Source of the DNA: Streptomyces xanthii
Lineage (GTDB): Bacteria; Actinomycetota; Actinomycetes; Streptomycetales; Streptomycetaceae
Assembly (NCBI RefSeq): GCF_014621695.1
Contig: NZ_CP061281.1
Coordinates: 5,518,001 to 5,582,000 of the forward strand
Length of the DNA stretch: 64,000 bases
Direction: 5' to 3'
The notes under the pieces were generated by a model. The model was not told the DNA's origin, made no database searches, and saw only the letters and a program-made list of their open reading frames with translations. The position numbers were made by a program, and so were the translations under genes. Shown piece by piece: positions 44,516 to 53,338 of this stretch (position 1 is the first letter of the stretch; every line of letters starts with the position of its first letter).

Positions 44516-45754
44516 TCAGGCCGCCGGGTGCCGGAAGACGACCTCCGGGTTCGCGGCCGTGGGGCCGTCGAGCAGCGGCGCGGACACGCCCCGCAGATGG
44601 AGGTCGAAGAACGCGGCCACGTAGGCGCTGGTGATCTGCCGGCTCCGCGTGCCCGAGAGCGGCACCGACGGGTCCGGCAGTCCCAGCTGCTCCGCGACAT
44701 AAGGCAGGTCGGTGAAGGTGTAGTGGCCGGAGCCGGTCACCGTCAGCCACCGCTTCCAGCCGTCGAGCCGGGACCAGGCGGCGGGCCAGTCCGTGCCCGG
44801 CGAGCCCGGGGCGTGGGTGTCCGCGGTGCCCATCATCAGGAACGGGCGCCGGCCGAGCCCGGCACCGGGCTCGGGCAGGTAGAAGTCGCCGTCCAGGTTC
44901 ACCCCCGCCCGCACGCGGTCGTCGGCGGCCATCGTCGCCGCCGCGGACGCGCCCCCGATCGAGTGCCCGGCGGCCCCGACCCGCCGGAAGTCGATCATGC
45001 GGGACACGGCCCCGGCCCGGTGCGGATCGGCCAGCTCATCGAGTACGAAGGACAGGTCGGCGGCCCGGTTGCGTACGGCGGCCGCCCGCGCCACCGGGTC
45101 GTTGTCGACCGGCTCGCACGCCGCGCACGGCAGGATCCGGTGCCCCGGGTACTCGGTGGCGACCGACTCGTACGCGTGGTCCACGGTCGCGACGACATAG
45201 CCGCGGCTCGCGAGCTCGTCGGCGAGCGAGGTGAGCGTGGTGCGCGGCATCGAGAAGCCGGGCGAGAGCAGGACCAGCGGGTAGCGCCCCGGTGCGGGGG
45301 CCGCCGAACGGTACGCGTGGGTGCGGATCCCTGCGACGGTCTCGGCCCGCACCAGATCGCCGAGGCCGCGCGCCGCCAGCAGAAGCCGGGCCTCCTCGAC
45401 GGTCATGTACGGCGCGGCCGCGCCCCGGGCGGCCCGGGCCGGATAGGACAGGGACACCATCAGCTCCCGGCCCCGCGCCTTCGGCACCCACAGGTCCTGA
45501 CGGCTGCGGTCGACGAGGTGCAGCGTGCGGCGCCCCACCGGATGCGCCCCGCCTGGAACCGGCAGTTCCGGGACGGCGGCGTCCGGTGACGGCGACGGTG
45601 ACTGCACGGCGGCGTCCGACGTCGGGGCGGACACGTGGGCCCCGAGTGACGGGGACGGAGACGCCGCGGCGGTCGCGGCGGCCGGGAGGAGCGGCACGGA
45701 CAGGGCGAGGGCGAGGGCCACGGTCACGGCGGACCGGCGCGAACTGATCGTCAT
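44516..45754 (-). CDS. Secreted alpha/beta hydrolase, PAF-acetylhydrolase-like
   Basis: A 412-residue exported hydrolase. The signal peptide (about 1-31) is followed by a Pro/Ser-rich stretch. The nucleophile elbow G-H-S-I-G-G puts Ser at about 265; the catalytic acid is likely in V-N-L-D-G-D-F and the His in G-S-G-H-Y-T-F. This matches the platelet-activating factor acetylhydrolase / dienelactone hydrolase-like family. It may hydrolyse esters or phospholipids outside the cell. It is convergent with the TetR gene and divergent from a LysR regulator. Confidence 0.82.
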   Translation of the reverse strand: MTISSRRSAVTVALALALSVPLLPAAATAAASPSPSLGAHVSAPTSDAAVQSPSPSPDAAVPELPVPGGAHPVGRRTLHLVDRSRQDLWVPKARGRELMVSLSYPARAARGAAAPYMTVEEARLLLAARGLGDLVRAETVAGIRTHAYRSAAPAPGRYPLVLLSPGFSMPRTTLTSLADELASRGYVVATVDHAYESVATEYPGHRILPCAACEPVDNDPVARAAAVRNRAADLSFVLDELADPHRAGAVSRMIDFRRVGAAGHSIGGASAAATMAADDRVRAGVNLDGDFYLPEPGAGLGRRPFLMMGTADTHAPGSPGTDWPAAWSRLDGWKRWLTVTGSGHYTFTDLPYVAEQLGLPDPSVPLSGTRSRQITSAYVAAFFDLHLRGVSAPLLDGPTAANPEVVFRHPAA

Positions 45755-45901
45755 GCAGGGGAAGTTAGGCCCCGCAGCGGGGCCGGGTCGTCAGCGCCCG
45801 GGGGGACCTGCGCGTAGTACCACGGGGGGACCGCCACCGCCCGGACGGCACCCCGGGCCCACGGGCGGCGGCCGCCCCGGCCGGGCCGTATCGTCGCACC
45901 C

Positions 45902-46807
45902 GTGGAGCTCAGACACCTCACCGGATTCGTCGCCGTCGCCGAGGAACTGCACTTCGGGCGGGCCGCCGAGCGGCTGCACATCGCCCAGTCGCCGCTGAGC
46001 CAGCAGATCCGGCTGCTGGAGCGGGACCTCGGGGTGCGGCTCTTCGAGCGGACCACCCGGACCGTGCGGCTCACCTCCGCCGGACAGGCCCTCGTGGAAC
46101 CGGCCCGGCGGCTGCTCGCCGACGCCGCCGCCCTGCGCCGCACCGTGCGCGCCGCCCAGCACGGCGAGACCGGCCGGGTCACCGTCGGCTTCGGCGGCGC
46201 CAGCGCCTACGCCGCGCTGCCCGCCCTGACCCGCGCCGTGAACGCCGAACTCCCCGGCGTCGAACTGGTCCTGGAGGGCCAGATCTTCACCGGCGAGGCG
46301 CTCGCCCGGCTCACCGACGGCACCATCGACCTCGGCGTCGCCGCCCTGCCCGTACGCCGCGGCATCACCGCCCGCGTCGTCCGCGCCGAGCCCCTCGTCT
46401 GCGCCCTGCCCGAGGACCACCCGCTCGCCGCCCGGGACGGGGTGACCTTCGCCGACCTCGCCGACGAGCGCGTCGTCACCTTCCCCGTCGCCCGCGGCTC
46501 CGCCGTGCGGGAGGCCATGGTGCAGGGCTGCCACGACGCCGGGTTCGCCCCGCGCATCGCGCAGGAGGCCCCGGACTCGTACAACCTGCTCGCCCTGGTC
46601 GGCGCCGGGGTCGGGGTCGCCGTCGTCGTCGGCTCCGCGCGCTCGATCCATCTGGAGCACGTCGTGTTCCGGCCCCTCGTCGGCCCCGGCGTGCCCGTCC
46701 TGCCGATCGCGCTCGCCTGGCGCACCGGCAACGACAGCGCCGCCCTCGCCGCCGTCCTGGAGATCGCCGAGCGCGTCCTCCCGACCCCGGCGGATTATGT
46801 GGCGTAG
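45902..46807 (+). CDS. LysR-family regulator
   Basis: A 301-residue LysR-type regulator. The winged helix-turn-helix (about 1-60) begins M-E-L-R-H-L-T-G-F-V-A-V-A-E-E-L-H-F-G-R-A-A and contains S-P-L-S-Q-Q-I-R. The effector domain covers about 90-295. The start is a GTG at 45902. It is followed after 63 bases by a CoA transferase and a glutaryl-CoA dehydrogenase on the same strand, so it may regulate them, although LysR genes more often lie divergent to their targets. It could also act on the divergent hydrolase. Confidence 0.9.
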   Translation: MELRHLTGFVAVAEELHFGRAAERLHIAQSPLSQQIRLLERDLGVRLFERTTRTVRLTSAGQALVEPARRLLADAAALRRTVRAAQHGETGRVTVGFGGASAYAALPALTRAVNAELPGVELVLEGQIFTGEALARLTDGTIDLGVAALPVRRGITARVVRAEPLVCALPEDHPLAARDGVTFADLADERVVTFPVARGSAVREAMVQGCHDAGFAPRIAQEAPDSYNLLALVGAGVGVAVVVGSARSIHLEHVVFRPLVGPGVPVLPIALAWRTGNDSAALAAVLEIAERVLPTPADYVA

Positions 46808-46870
46808 CGGCACACTGCGGTCCGGAATCGGTCTTGGACAGCACTTAATCCCCGGGGCAGAGTGAACGCC

Positions 46871-48058
46871 ATGCCCGATCCGCAGCCGCAGCCGCAGCAG
46901 CCCCAGACGCAGGCACGGCGGCCCGCCGCGCCGCTCGCCGGGATCAAGGTCGTCGACCTGTCCAAGATCCTCGCGGGGCCGTACGCCACCATGTCCCTCG
47001 CCGACCTCGGCGCCGACGTGACCAAGGTCGAGCACCCCGAGGGCGGCGACCCGACCCGCCGCTGGGGCCCGCCCTTCCAGGGCGAGGACGCCACCTACTA
47101 CCTCGCCGCGAACCGCAACAAGCGGTCCGTCACCCTCGACCTCAAAACGGCGGACGGGCAGGCGGCCGTGCACCGGATGCTCGCCGACGCCGACGTCCTC
47201 GTGGAGAACTTCCGCCCCGGCAGCAGCCTCGCCCGCCTCTTCGACTACCGCGAACTCACCGCCCGCCACCCGCGCCTGGTCGTCCTGCACATCTCCGCCT
47301 TCGGCGAGAGCGGACCGCTGCGCGACGAACCCGGCTACGACATGGTCGCCCAGGCCGCCGCCGGCCTCATGTCCCTCACCGGCGAGACCGACGGCCCGCC
47401 CGTCAAGGCGGGCTTCGCGATGGGCGACCTCGGCGCCGCCCTCTTCGGCCTCATCGGCATCACCTCCGCCCTCGTCGAACGCGCCCGCACCGGACGCGGC
47501 CAGTACGTCACGACCTCCCTGTACGAGACCCAGCTCGCCCTGCACGCCAACTGGGCCACCGCCCACTTCGCCACGGGGGAGCGGCCGACCCGGCTCGGCT
47601 CCGGGCACCCGAGCCTCGTCCCGTACCAGGCCTACGAGGCGTCCGACGGACACTTCGTGATCGCCGTCGGCAACGACGCGCTGTTCCGCCGCCTGGGCGA
47701 GGCGCTCGGCCTGGACGCCCTCGCCGACGACCCGCGCTACGCGACGAACGCCGCCCGCGTCGTCAACAGGACCGAACTGAACGAGCAGTTGGGCCGCGCG
47801 CTGAAGGGCGACACCGTCGCCGGATGGTGCGAGCGGCTCAAGGCGGCGGGCGTGCCCGTCGCGCCCATCCGGCATCTCGACGAGGTGTACGCCTGCCCGC
47901 AGACCGAGGCGCTCGGCATGGTCCAGGAGGTGGACCATCCCACCGCCGGACGCTTGCGCCAGGTCGCTTTCCCTGTGAGTTTCGACGGCGTACGCCCCGC
48001 CGTACGCACCGCACCGCCCCTGCTCGGCCAGCACGACGACGACCGTAACCAGCCTTGA
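46871..48058 (+). CDS. CaiB/BaiF-family CoA transferase
   Basis: A 395-residue family III CoA transferase. The family core L-A-G-I-K-V-V-D-L-S-K-I-L-A-G-P-Y, G-A-D-V-T-K-V-E and the catalytic Asp at about 157 (G-Y-D-M-V-A-Q-A) are visible. It moves CoA between carboxylic acids, here probably to glutarate or a related dicarboxylate, since the next gene is a glutaryl-CoA dehydrogenase. I choose the ATG at 46871; a GTG at 46862 is possible. The last bases belong to a 10-base tandem repeat that runs into the spacer. Confidence 0.85.
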   Translation: MPDPQPQPQQPQTQARRPAAPLAGIKVVDLSKILAGPYATMSLADLGADVTKVEHPEGGDPTRRWGPPFQGEDATYYLAANRNKRSVTLDLKTADGQAAVHRMLADADVLVENFRPGSSLARLFDYRELTARHPRLVVLHISAFGESGPLRDEPGYDMVAQAAAGLMSLTGETDGPPVKAGFAMGDLGAALFGLIGITSALVERARTGRGQYVTTSLYETQLALHANWATAHFATGERPTRLGSGHPSLVPYQAYEASDGHFVIAVGNDALFRRLGEALGLDALADDPRYATNAARVVNRTELNEQLGRALKGDTVAGWCERLKAAGVPVAPIRHLDEVYACPQTEALGMVQEVDHPTAGRLRQVAFPVSFDGVRPAVRTAPPLLGQHDDDRNQP

Positions 48059-48117
48059 CCAGCCGTCACCAGCCTTGACCAGCCGTCAACAGCAGTCACC
48101 AGCCGTCACCAGCAAGG
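48048..48117 (+). repeat. 10-base tandem repeat (7 units) in front of the glutaryl-CoA dehydrogenase
   Basis: Seven imperfect 10-base units (ACCAGCCGTC or ACCAGCCTTG) start inside the 3' end of the CoA transferase gene and end at the AAGGAG ribosome-binding site of the next gene. Confidence 0.85.
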
Positions 48118-48131
48118 AGTCTGAGACCCTC

Positions 48132-49313
48132 ATGGCGTTCCCCGCGCTCGACCCCGTCGACCCGCTGAACCTCGAAGCCCTCCTCACCGACGAGGAGCGC
48201 GCCGTGCGCGACACCGTGCGGCAGTACCTCGACGACAAGGTCGAGCCGCACATCGCCGAGTGGTTCGAGAACGGCGAGATGCCCACACTGCCCGAACTCG
48301 CCCGCGAGTTTGGCAAGATGGGCCTGCTCGGCATGCACCTGGAGGGGTACGGCTGCGCCGGCATGTCGGCCCGCGCCTACGGCATCGCCTGCCGCGAACT
48401 GGAGGCCACCGACTCCGGTCTGCGCTCCTTCGTCTCCGTGCAGGGCTCCCTCGCCATGTTCGCCATCCACCGCTTCGGCTCGGAGGAGCAGAAGCAGGAG
48501 TGGCTGCCGCGGATGGCCGCCGGCGAGGCCATCGGCTGCTTCGGGCTCACCGAGCCCGACCACGGTTCGGACCCGGCGTCCATGACGACACGGGCCCGGC
48601 GCGACGGGGACGACTGGATCCTCGACGGCCGCAAGATGTGGATCACCAACGGGTCGGTGGCCGCCGTCGCCGTCGTCTGGGCGCGGACCGAGGACGGCGT
48701 ACGCGGCTTCGTCGTGCCGACGGACACGCCCGGCTTCTCGGCGCCGCTCATCAAGCACAAGATGTCGCTGCGCGCTTCGGTGACCAGTGAGCTGGTCCTG
48801 GACGGGGTACGGCTGCCGGCCTCCGCGCAGCTGCCCGAGGCGCGGGGTGTCGGGGCACCGCTGACCTGCCTGAACGAGGCCCGGTACGGCATCGTGTGGG
48901 GCGTCACGGGTGCGGCCCGTTCGGCCTGGCAGGCGGCGCGTGACTACTCCCTCCAGCGGGAGCAGTTCGGGAAGCCGATCGCGGCGTTCCAGCTCACGCA
49001 GCAGAAGCTGGTCGACATGGCGCTGGAGCTCCACAAGGCGACGCTCACCGCGCTGCACCTCTCCGCGCTGAAGGACTCGGACGCCGGCGTCCACCCGGCC
49101 CAGATCAGCTTCGGCAAGCTCAACAACGTCCGCGAGGCCATCGAGATCTGCCGCACCGCCCGGACGATCCTCGGTGCCAACGGGATCTCGCTCGAATACC
49201 CCGTCATCCGCCACGCCAACAACCTCGAATCGGTCCTCACCTACGAAGGCACCACGGAGATGCACACCCTGTCCCTGGGTCAGGCCCTGACGGGCCACGC
49301 CGCGTTCCGCTGA
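48132..49313 (+). CDS. gcdH: Glutaryl-CoA dehydrogenase
   Basis: A 393-residue acyl-CoA dehydrogenase. The G-C-F-G-L-T-E-P-D-H-G-S-D-P and G-S-E-E-Q-K segments and the catalytic Glu at about 372 (T-Y-E-G-T) fit glutaryl-CoA dehydrogenase, which dehydrogenates and decarboxylates glutaryl-CoA to crotonyl-CoA in lysine and tryptophan breakdown. The ATG at 48132 has AAGGAG 12 bases upstream. It is 73 bases after the CoA transferase, and the pair is a common arrangement. No KstR-type or CTGACG site precedes this unit, so it is likely outside the steroid regulon. Confidence 0.85.
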   Translation: MAFPALDPVDPLNLEALLTDEERAVRDTVRQYLDDKVEPHIAEWFENGEMPTLPELAREFGKMGLLGMHLEGYGCAGMSARAYGIACRELEATDSGLRSFVSVQGSLAMFAIHRFGSEEQKQEWLPRMAAGEAIGCFGLTEPDHGSDPASMTTRARRDGDDWILDGRKMWITNGSVAAVAVVWARTEDGVRGFVVPTDTPGFSAPLIKHKMSLRASVTSELVLDGVRLPASAQLPEARGVGAPLTCLNEARYGIVWGVTGAARSAWQAARDYSLQREQFGKPIAAFQLTQQKLVDMALELHKATLTALHLSALKDSDAGVHPAQISFGKLNNVREAIEICRTARTILGANGISLEYPVIRHANNLESVLTYEGTTEMHTLSLGQALTGHAAFR

Positions 49314-49391
49314 CCGGGCTCCGCCCCCGCCGCCGAGCCCTGGCGGGGGCCACCCGTGCCCCCCATCTCCGCGCCCCTGCGGGGCCCTCCC

Positions 49392-49576
49392 CCTCCGGCA
49401 CCTCTAGCCTCCGGCACCTCTAGCCTCCGGCACCTCCCGCGTCGGGCGCCTTCCGCGTCGGGCGCCTCTAGCCTCCGGCGCCTCCCGAGTCCGGCGCCTC
49501 CCGAGTCCGGCGCCTCCCGCCTCCGGCGCCTCTAGCCTCCGACGCCTCCCGAGTCCGGCACCTCCCGCCTCCGGCG
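49392..49576. repeat. 16-base minisatellite, 11 full units
   Basis: Units of exactly 16 bases (for example CCTCCGGCACCTCTAG, AGTCCGGCGCCTCCCG) repeat 11 times with a partial twelfth. The units vary at the first three, ninth and last four positions. Confidence 0.9.
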
Positions 49577-49731
49577 CGGGGAGCCTCTCCCATAGCCCGG
49601 CCCCTGCTCCCACCCACCCGCCCCCTCCGGGGGCGTCGGCCCGGCGCCCGGCCTCGGGTAGCACGCCGGCCCTCGGCGTGGGTTCTGGTTGCCTCACCTT
49701 GGGCCGCCCGAACGCCGTCGCCGGCTGCCGC

Positions 49732-49785
49732 GCCGTTGTGGCTGGTCGCGCAGTTCCCCGCGCCCCTGACGGGGCGCACCTGCCC
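49732..49785. repeat. Intergenic repeat, single-arm copy
   Basis: Carries the GGCTGGTCGCGCAGTTCCCC core and the GACGGGGCGCACCTGCC tail. Confidence 0.8.
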
Positions 49786-50061
49786 GGCACCTCTCCCCTC
49801 CGGCTTGCAGCCTCTTCCCTCCCGACCCGGCGTCTCTCTCTCGGCTTCCTCCCGACCTGGCGCCTCTCTCATGGCCTGCCGCCTGCTCCCGCCCACCCGC
49901 CCCCTCCGGGGGCGTCGAGCCCGGCACCCGGCCCCGGGCAGTACCCCCAGCCGGGGGGTGTTCCAGACTCCCCGTCTTGAGGCCGCACCCCAGCCCCGGG
50001 TACGTGTTCCGGCCGACCCAGCCTTGGGCAGTCTGCCGCCTGGGGCGGCACGGGTGGGCAA

Positions 50062-50235
50062 GGCGGCACCCCGGTGCCGGGTGCGTGATGGAACGGGCCT
50101 CGCCGTAGGTGCCGAGTGTCGTCGCCGGCTGCCGTGCCGTCGTGGCTGGTCGCGCAGTTCCCCGCGCCCCTTGCGGGGCGCATCTGCCCTCGCGTTGATC
50201 GCGCTCACGTGGCGGAGCCGCAGGTGGACACAGCC
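50062..50235. repeat. Long repeat block, first copy
   Basis: Runs from GGCACCCCGGTGCCGGGTGC through the GCGCAGTTCCCC core to CTCACGTGGCGGAGCCGCAG. It matches the block at 50382-50560, indicating a local duplication. Confidence 0.8.
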
Positions 50236-50381
50236 CTGTGTCCCTGACAGGGCATGTCTACCTCGCCCTGATCGTTGCCGGCGGCCGAGCTGCCGATCGA
50301 TCCAGTGCCGCGCCCCCGTGCCGGGCCGACGCCCCTGGAGGGGGCGGGTGGGTGGGAGCGGGGCTGGGCCGATGGCAGGCA

Positions 50382-50560
50382 CCCCGGTGCCGGGTGCGCG
50401 ATCGGTCGGCCTCGGCTCCAGCGCCGGCGCCGTAGGGGCCGAGCGTCGTCGCAGGCTGCCGCGCCGTCGTGGCTGGTCGCGCAGTTCCCCGCGCCCCTTA
50501 CGGGGCGCATCTGCCCTCGTCTTGAGTGCGCTCACGTGGCGGAGCCGCAGGTGAATGCAG
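50382..50560. repeat. Long repeat block, second copy
   Basis: Same order of elements as 50062-50235, and its left half also matches 38525-38640. Confidence 0.8.
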
Positions 50561-50651
50561 CCCCCGGAACGGAATCGTGCCGTCGGCGGGGGGTGGCGGT
50601 CTCGCTCGTGGGTGCGGGCCCCTTCACATGGGGGGCTCGGAGTGTCAGTAT

Positions 50652-50666
50652 CTGATGGGTCGTCAG
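50652..50666. promoter_or_regulatory. Second-motif palindrome upstream of the SCP-x thiolase
   Basis: CTGATGGGTCGTCAG differs from CTGACGnnnCGTCAG at one arm position; 47 bases before the start. No KstR-type site is near. Confidence 0.6.
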
Positions 50667-50713
50667 GTAATGGATAAGCGTAGGTGCTGGCCTTCAGGAA
50701 GGGTCCCGTAGCC

Positions 50714-51904
50714 ATGAAGTCGTACATAGTCGGCGTCGGCATGACCAAGTTCGAGAAGCCGGAAAGCCGCGACTGGCAGTACTGGGACATGGCGAAGGAG
50801 GCGGGGGAGGCCGCGCTCGCCGATGCCGGGGTCGCGTACGAGGACGTGCAGCAGGTGCCGGTCGGATACTGCTTCCAGGCGTCCACGGCCGGCCAACGGG
50901 CCGTCTACGAACTCGGGTTGACCGGCGTCCCGGTCTACAACGTCAACAACAACTGCGCGACGGGCTCGAGCGCCCTGATGCTCGCCCGCCAGTTCGTCGA
51001 GAGCGGCGTCAACGACTGCGTCCTCGCCCTCGGCTTCGAGAAGATGCAGCGCGGGGCGCTGGGGGGAGGGGCCGACGGCGGGGACTTCAAGACGTCACCG
51101 GTCGCCCGTCACTACGGGATCATGGCCGCCCGCCACGGCTTCGAGATGAGCCCGCCCACTGCCCAGATCTTCGGCGACGCGGCCCGCGAGCACATGGAGA
51201 AGTACGGCACGACGCCCGCCCAGCTCGCCGCCGTCGGCGCCAAGAACCACCGCCACTCGGTGAACAACCCCTACGCCCAGTTCCAGGACGCGTACACCGT
51301 CGACGAGGTCCTCGCCGCGAAGACGATCCACCAGCCGCTCACCAAGCTGCAGTGCTCCCCGACCTCGGACGGCGCCGCCGCGGCCGTCGTCGTCTCCGAA
51401 CGCTTCGTCGAGGAGCGGGGCCTCGGCGACAAGGCCGTCGAGATCACCGCGCAGGCGATGACCACCGACACCGAGGAGTCCTTCGCGTCCGGCTCCTGCA
51501 TCGACGTCGTCGGTCAGCCGATGTCCCGCGAGGCCGCCCGCCAAGTTTACGCCGCCTCCGGACTCGGCCCCGAGGACCTCGACGTCATCGAGCTGCACGA
51601 CTGCTTCTCCATCAACGAACTCCTCACCTACGAGGCCCTCGGCCTGTGCGCCCCCGGCGAGTCCGGCAAACTCGTGGAGTCCGGCGCGACGACGTACGGC
51701 GGCCGCTGGGTGGTCAACCCGTCCGGCGGGCTGATCTCCAAGGGCCACCCGCTCGGCGCCACCGGCATCGCCCAGGCCGCCGAACTCACCTGGCAGCTGC
51801 GCGGCACCGCAGGAGCGCGCCAGGTCGAGGGCGCCCGCGTCGGCCTCGCTCACAACATCGGCCTCGGCGGCGCCGCGGTCGTCACCCTCCTGCGCCGCCC
51901 CTGA
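50714..51904 (+). CDS. SCP-x-type thiolase (lipid-transfer protein family)
   Basis: A 396-residue thiolase of the sterol carrier protein-x class. The nucleophilic Cys is at about 81 (N-N-N-C-A-T-G-S), a His lies in L-H-D-C-F-S, and another His at about 345 is in G-H-P-L-G-A-T-G. Such proteins cleave or retro-aldol-cleave branched acyl-CoAs; Ltp proteins act at the end of sterol side-chain removal, usually with a DUF35 partner, which is absent here. ATG at 50714 behind AGGAAGGG. A CTGACG palindrome lies 47 bases upstream. The end overlaps the convergent gene by 23 bases. Confidence 0.85.
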   Translation: MKSYIVGVGMTKFEKPESRDWQYWDMAKEAGEAALADAGVAYEDVQQVPVGYCFQASTAGQRAVYELGLTGVPVYNVNNNCATGSSALMLARQFVESGVNDCVLALGFEKMQRGALGGGADGGDFKTSPVARHYGIMAARHGFEMSPPTAQIFGDAAREHMEKYGTTPAQLAAVGAKNHRHSVNNPYAQFQDAYTVDEVLAAKTIHQPLTKLQCSPTSDGAAAAVVVSERFVEERGLGDKAVEITAQAMTTDTEESFASGSCIDVVGQPMSREAARQVYAASGLGPEDLDVIELHDCFSINELLTYEALGLCAPGESGKLVESGATTYGGRWVVNPSGGLISKGHPLGATGIAQAAELTWQLRGTAGARQVEGARVGLAHNIGLGGAAVVTLLRRP

Positions 51905-52490
51905 CCCGCCGGAAGCCTCGGACGGCGCCGGGCCACTCGTCGGCCAGGGCCGCCATCAGCACCGCGTCCCGCCAGTGCCCGTCCCACAGTTCGGCCTGCC
52001 GGCGTACGCCTTCAACGACGAAACCGGCCTTCGCGTACACGTGCAGGGCCCGCTCGTTGTCCGCGTACGCCTCCAGCTGGATCCGGTGCAGCCCGGCCGA
52101 CTCGAACCCGTACCGGACGACGAGCCGCAGGGCCTCCGAGCCGAGCCCGCGGCCCCGGCCGCGCGCCCCGATCGCGGTACGGAACGTGGCGCAGCGGTGC
52201 TCCGGCTCCCACTCGTTGAGGACGACCTCACCGACCAGCTCGCCCGTGGCCCGGTCCGTCACGGCCAGGTCGAGCCGGTCGGTCTGCGCGGCGCGCGAGC
52301 CGTACCAGGCGCGCAGCCGCTCCCGCGTGAACGTGCCGCCGCCCGTGAACCGTTCGACCTCCGGGTCGCCGATGACCCCGGCCATCACGACCGCGTCGTC
52401 CTCGGTGAACGGGCGCAGCAGCACCTTCTCGCCGGTCAGCACGGGCTTGTGGGTGAAGACGGTCCGCGTCGGAGCCGGAGGTGTCGTCAT
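51882..52490 (-). CDS. GNAT-family N-acetyltransferase (RimJ/RimL type)
   Basis: A 202-residue GNAT acetyltransferase. The acetyl-CoA loop is [10 protein letters not shown] (about 108-117), with [13 protein letters not shown] near the end of the fold. RimJ/RimL-like enzymes acetylate protein N-termini or small amines. The start is the ATG at 52490 or 52499, neither with a strong ribosome-binding site. Its end overlaps the convergent thiolase by 23 bases. It may be co-transcribed with the gene at 53220. Confidence 0.82.
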   Translation of the reverse strand: MTTPPAPTRTVFTHKPVLTGEKVLLRPFTEDDAVVMAGVIGDPEVERFTGGGTFTRERLRAWYGSRAAQTDRLDLAVTDRATGELVGEVVLNEWEPEHRCATFRTAIGARGRGRGLGSEALRLVVRYGFESAGLHRIQLEAYADNERALHVYAKAGFVVEGVRRQAELWDGHWRDAVLMAALADEWPGAVRGFRRVRGGAGG

Positions 52491-52505
52491 CCGGCGCATT
52501 CTGGT

Positions 52506-52574
52506 CCGGGTGTCGTTCCACGGCCACGGAATTACACGCGGCCGTATTACACGCGGCCGTGCAACGACACCCGG
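52506..52574 (-). terminator. Hairpin between the SUKH-like and acetyltransferase genes
   Basis: Arms CCGGGTGTCGTT and AACGACACCCGG pair perfectly around a 45-base loop that holds two copies of ATTACACGCGGCCGT. It could terminate or attenuate transcription into the acetyltransferase gene. Confidence 0.6.
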
Positions 52575-52575
52575 T

Positions 52576-53220
52576 TCAGTCGTCCAGCTCGCACTCGAGG
52601 TCCTCGCGCACCTCTTCCAGGCGCGTCTCCCAGAAGTCGGAGAAGTCCGGGCCCTGGCGCAACCGGTTGAGCACCGAGGTCAGCTCGTCCAGGCCGTCCA
52701 GCGCGGCCTGCGGCTCGGCGTCCTCGAACGTCCGTCGGTACAGCGTGAACACCCCGAGCGCGACCAGGAACTCGGGGACCGAGTCCGCGGCGTAGCCGCC
52801 GTACCCGGCCGCGTGGTCCCAGCCGTCCGGGTCGTACACCTCCACGGTGCCGCTGTCACCGCACACCATGAGGTGCAGCACCCCCCAACCGGTGCCGATG
52901 CAGTACGAGTAGCGGCTCGGCGGCGAGTCGTCGTCCGGGGTGCGCTCGCCGAACAGCTCGTCCGGGTCCGCCTCCCACATGCCTTCGTCGGTGAGCTTCG
53001 CCGAGTCGTAGTCGACGGCGCCGAGCCGTACCGCGGGGACGCCGACCTCGGTGAGGAAGGCCCGGGTCGGCTCGTGGGTCAGCGCGGCGGGCAGGTCGGC
53101 GGGGGAGGGCCGCCACAGGCTGCCCGCGCCGAAGCAGGACTCCAGCCAGGCGGCTGAGGGCTTCCCCGCGGCCAGTTCGGAGAGTTCGGCGAGTCCGGAG
53201 AGTTCGGTGGTGGAGATCAC
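52576..53220 (-). CDS. SUKH-4-like protein (possible immunity protein)
   Basis: A 214-residue acidic cytoplasmic protein. The segment T-R-A-F-L-T-E-V-G-V-P and the later G-W-G-V-L-H-L-M-V and D-S-V-P-E-F-L-V-A-L resemble the SUKH superfamily, whose members are often toxin immunity proteins; the SUKH-4 subtype is common as an orphan in Streptomyces. No toxin gene is adjacent. The start is a GTG at 53220. The assignment rests on pattern only. Confidence 0.5.
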   Translation of the reverse strand: MISTTELSGLAELSELAAGKPSAAWLESCFGAGSLWRPSPADLPAALTHEPTRAFLTEVGVPAVRLGAVDYDSAKLTDEGMWEADPDELFGERTPDDDSPPSRYSYCIGTGWGVLHLMVCGDSGTVEVYDPDGWDHAAGYGGYAADSVPEFLVALGVFTLYRRTFEDAEPQAALDGLDELTSVLNRLRQGPDFSDFWETRLEEVREDLECELDD

Positions 53221-53338
53221 CGGGACACCCTAGAGACGCGTACGCGAGCGCCGGGACCTAGGTCCCGGGACGTATGACCTGTGACCCACCCCAGGTGCAC
53301 CGAAATCCTGATGTACGGGGCGTCGGCGGCCTGGGACC

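Larger units (their letters stand above)
49314..50713. other. 1.4-kb region of repeats without a gene
   Basis: Holds a 16-base minisatellite (49392-49576), several intergenic repeat copies and a duplicated block. Long open frames on both strands run through the repeats, show Arg/Pro/Gly-biased sequence and have no recognisable domain. The end carries the CTGACG palindrome and ribosome-binding site of the next gene. Confidence 0.7.

Noticed and set aside
49392..49576. CRISPR array
   Set aside because: The 16-base units follow each other without spacers, and no cas genes are in the window.
49468..50886. A 472-residue minus-strand open frame across the repeat region
   Set aside because: It is made of translated repeats, lacks a ribosome-binding site and a domain, and runs into the thiolase gene.
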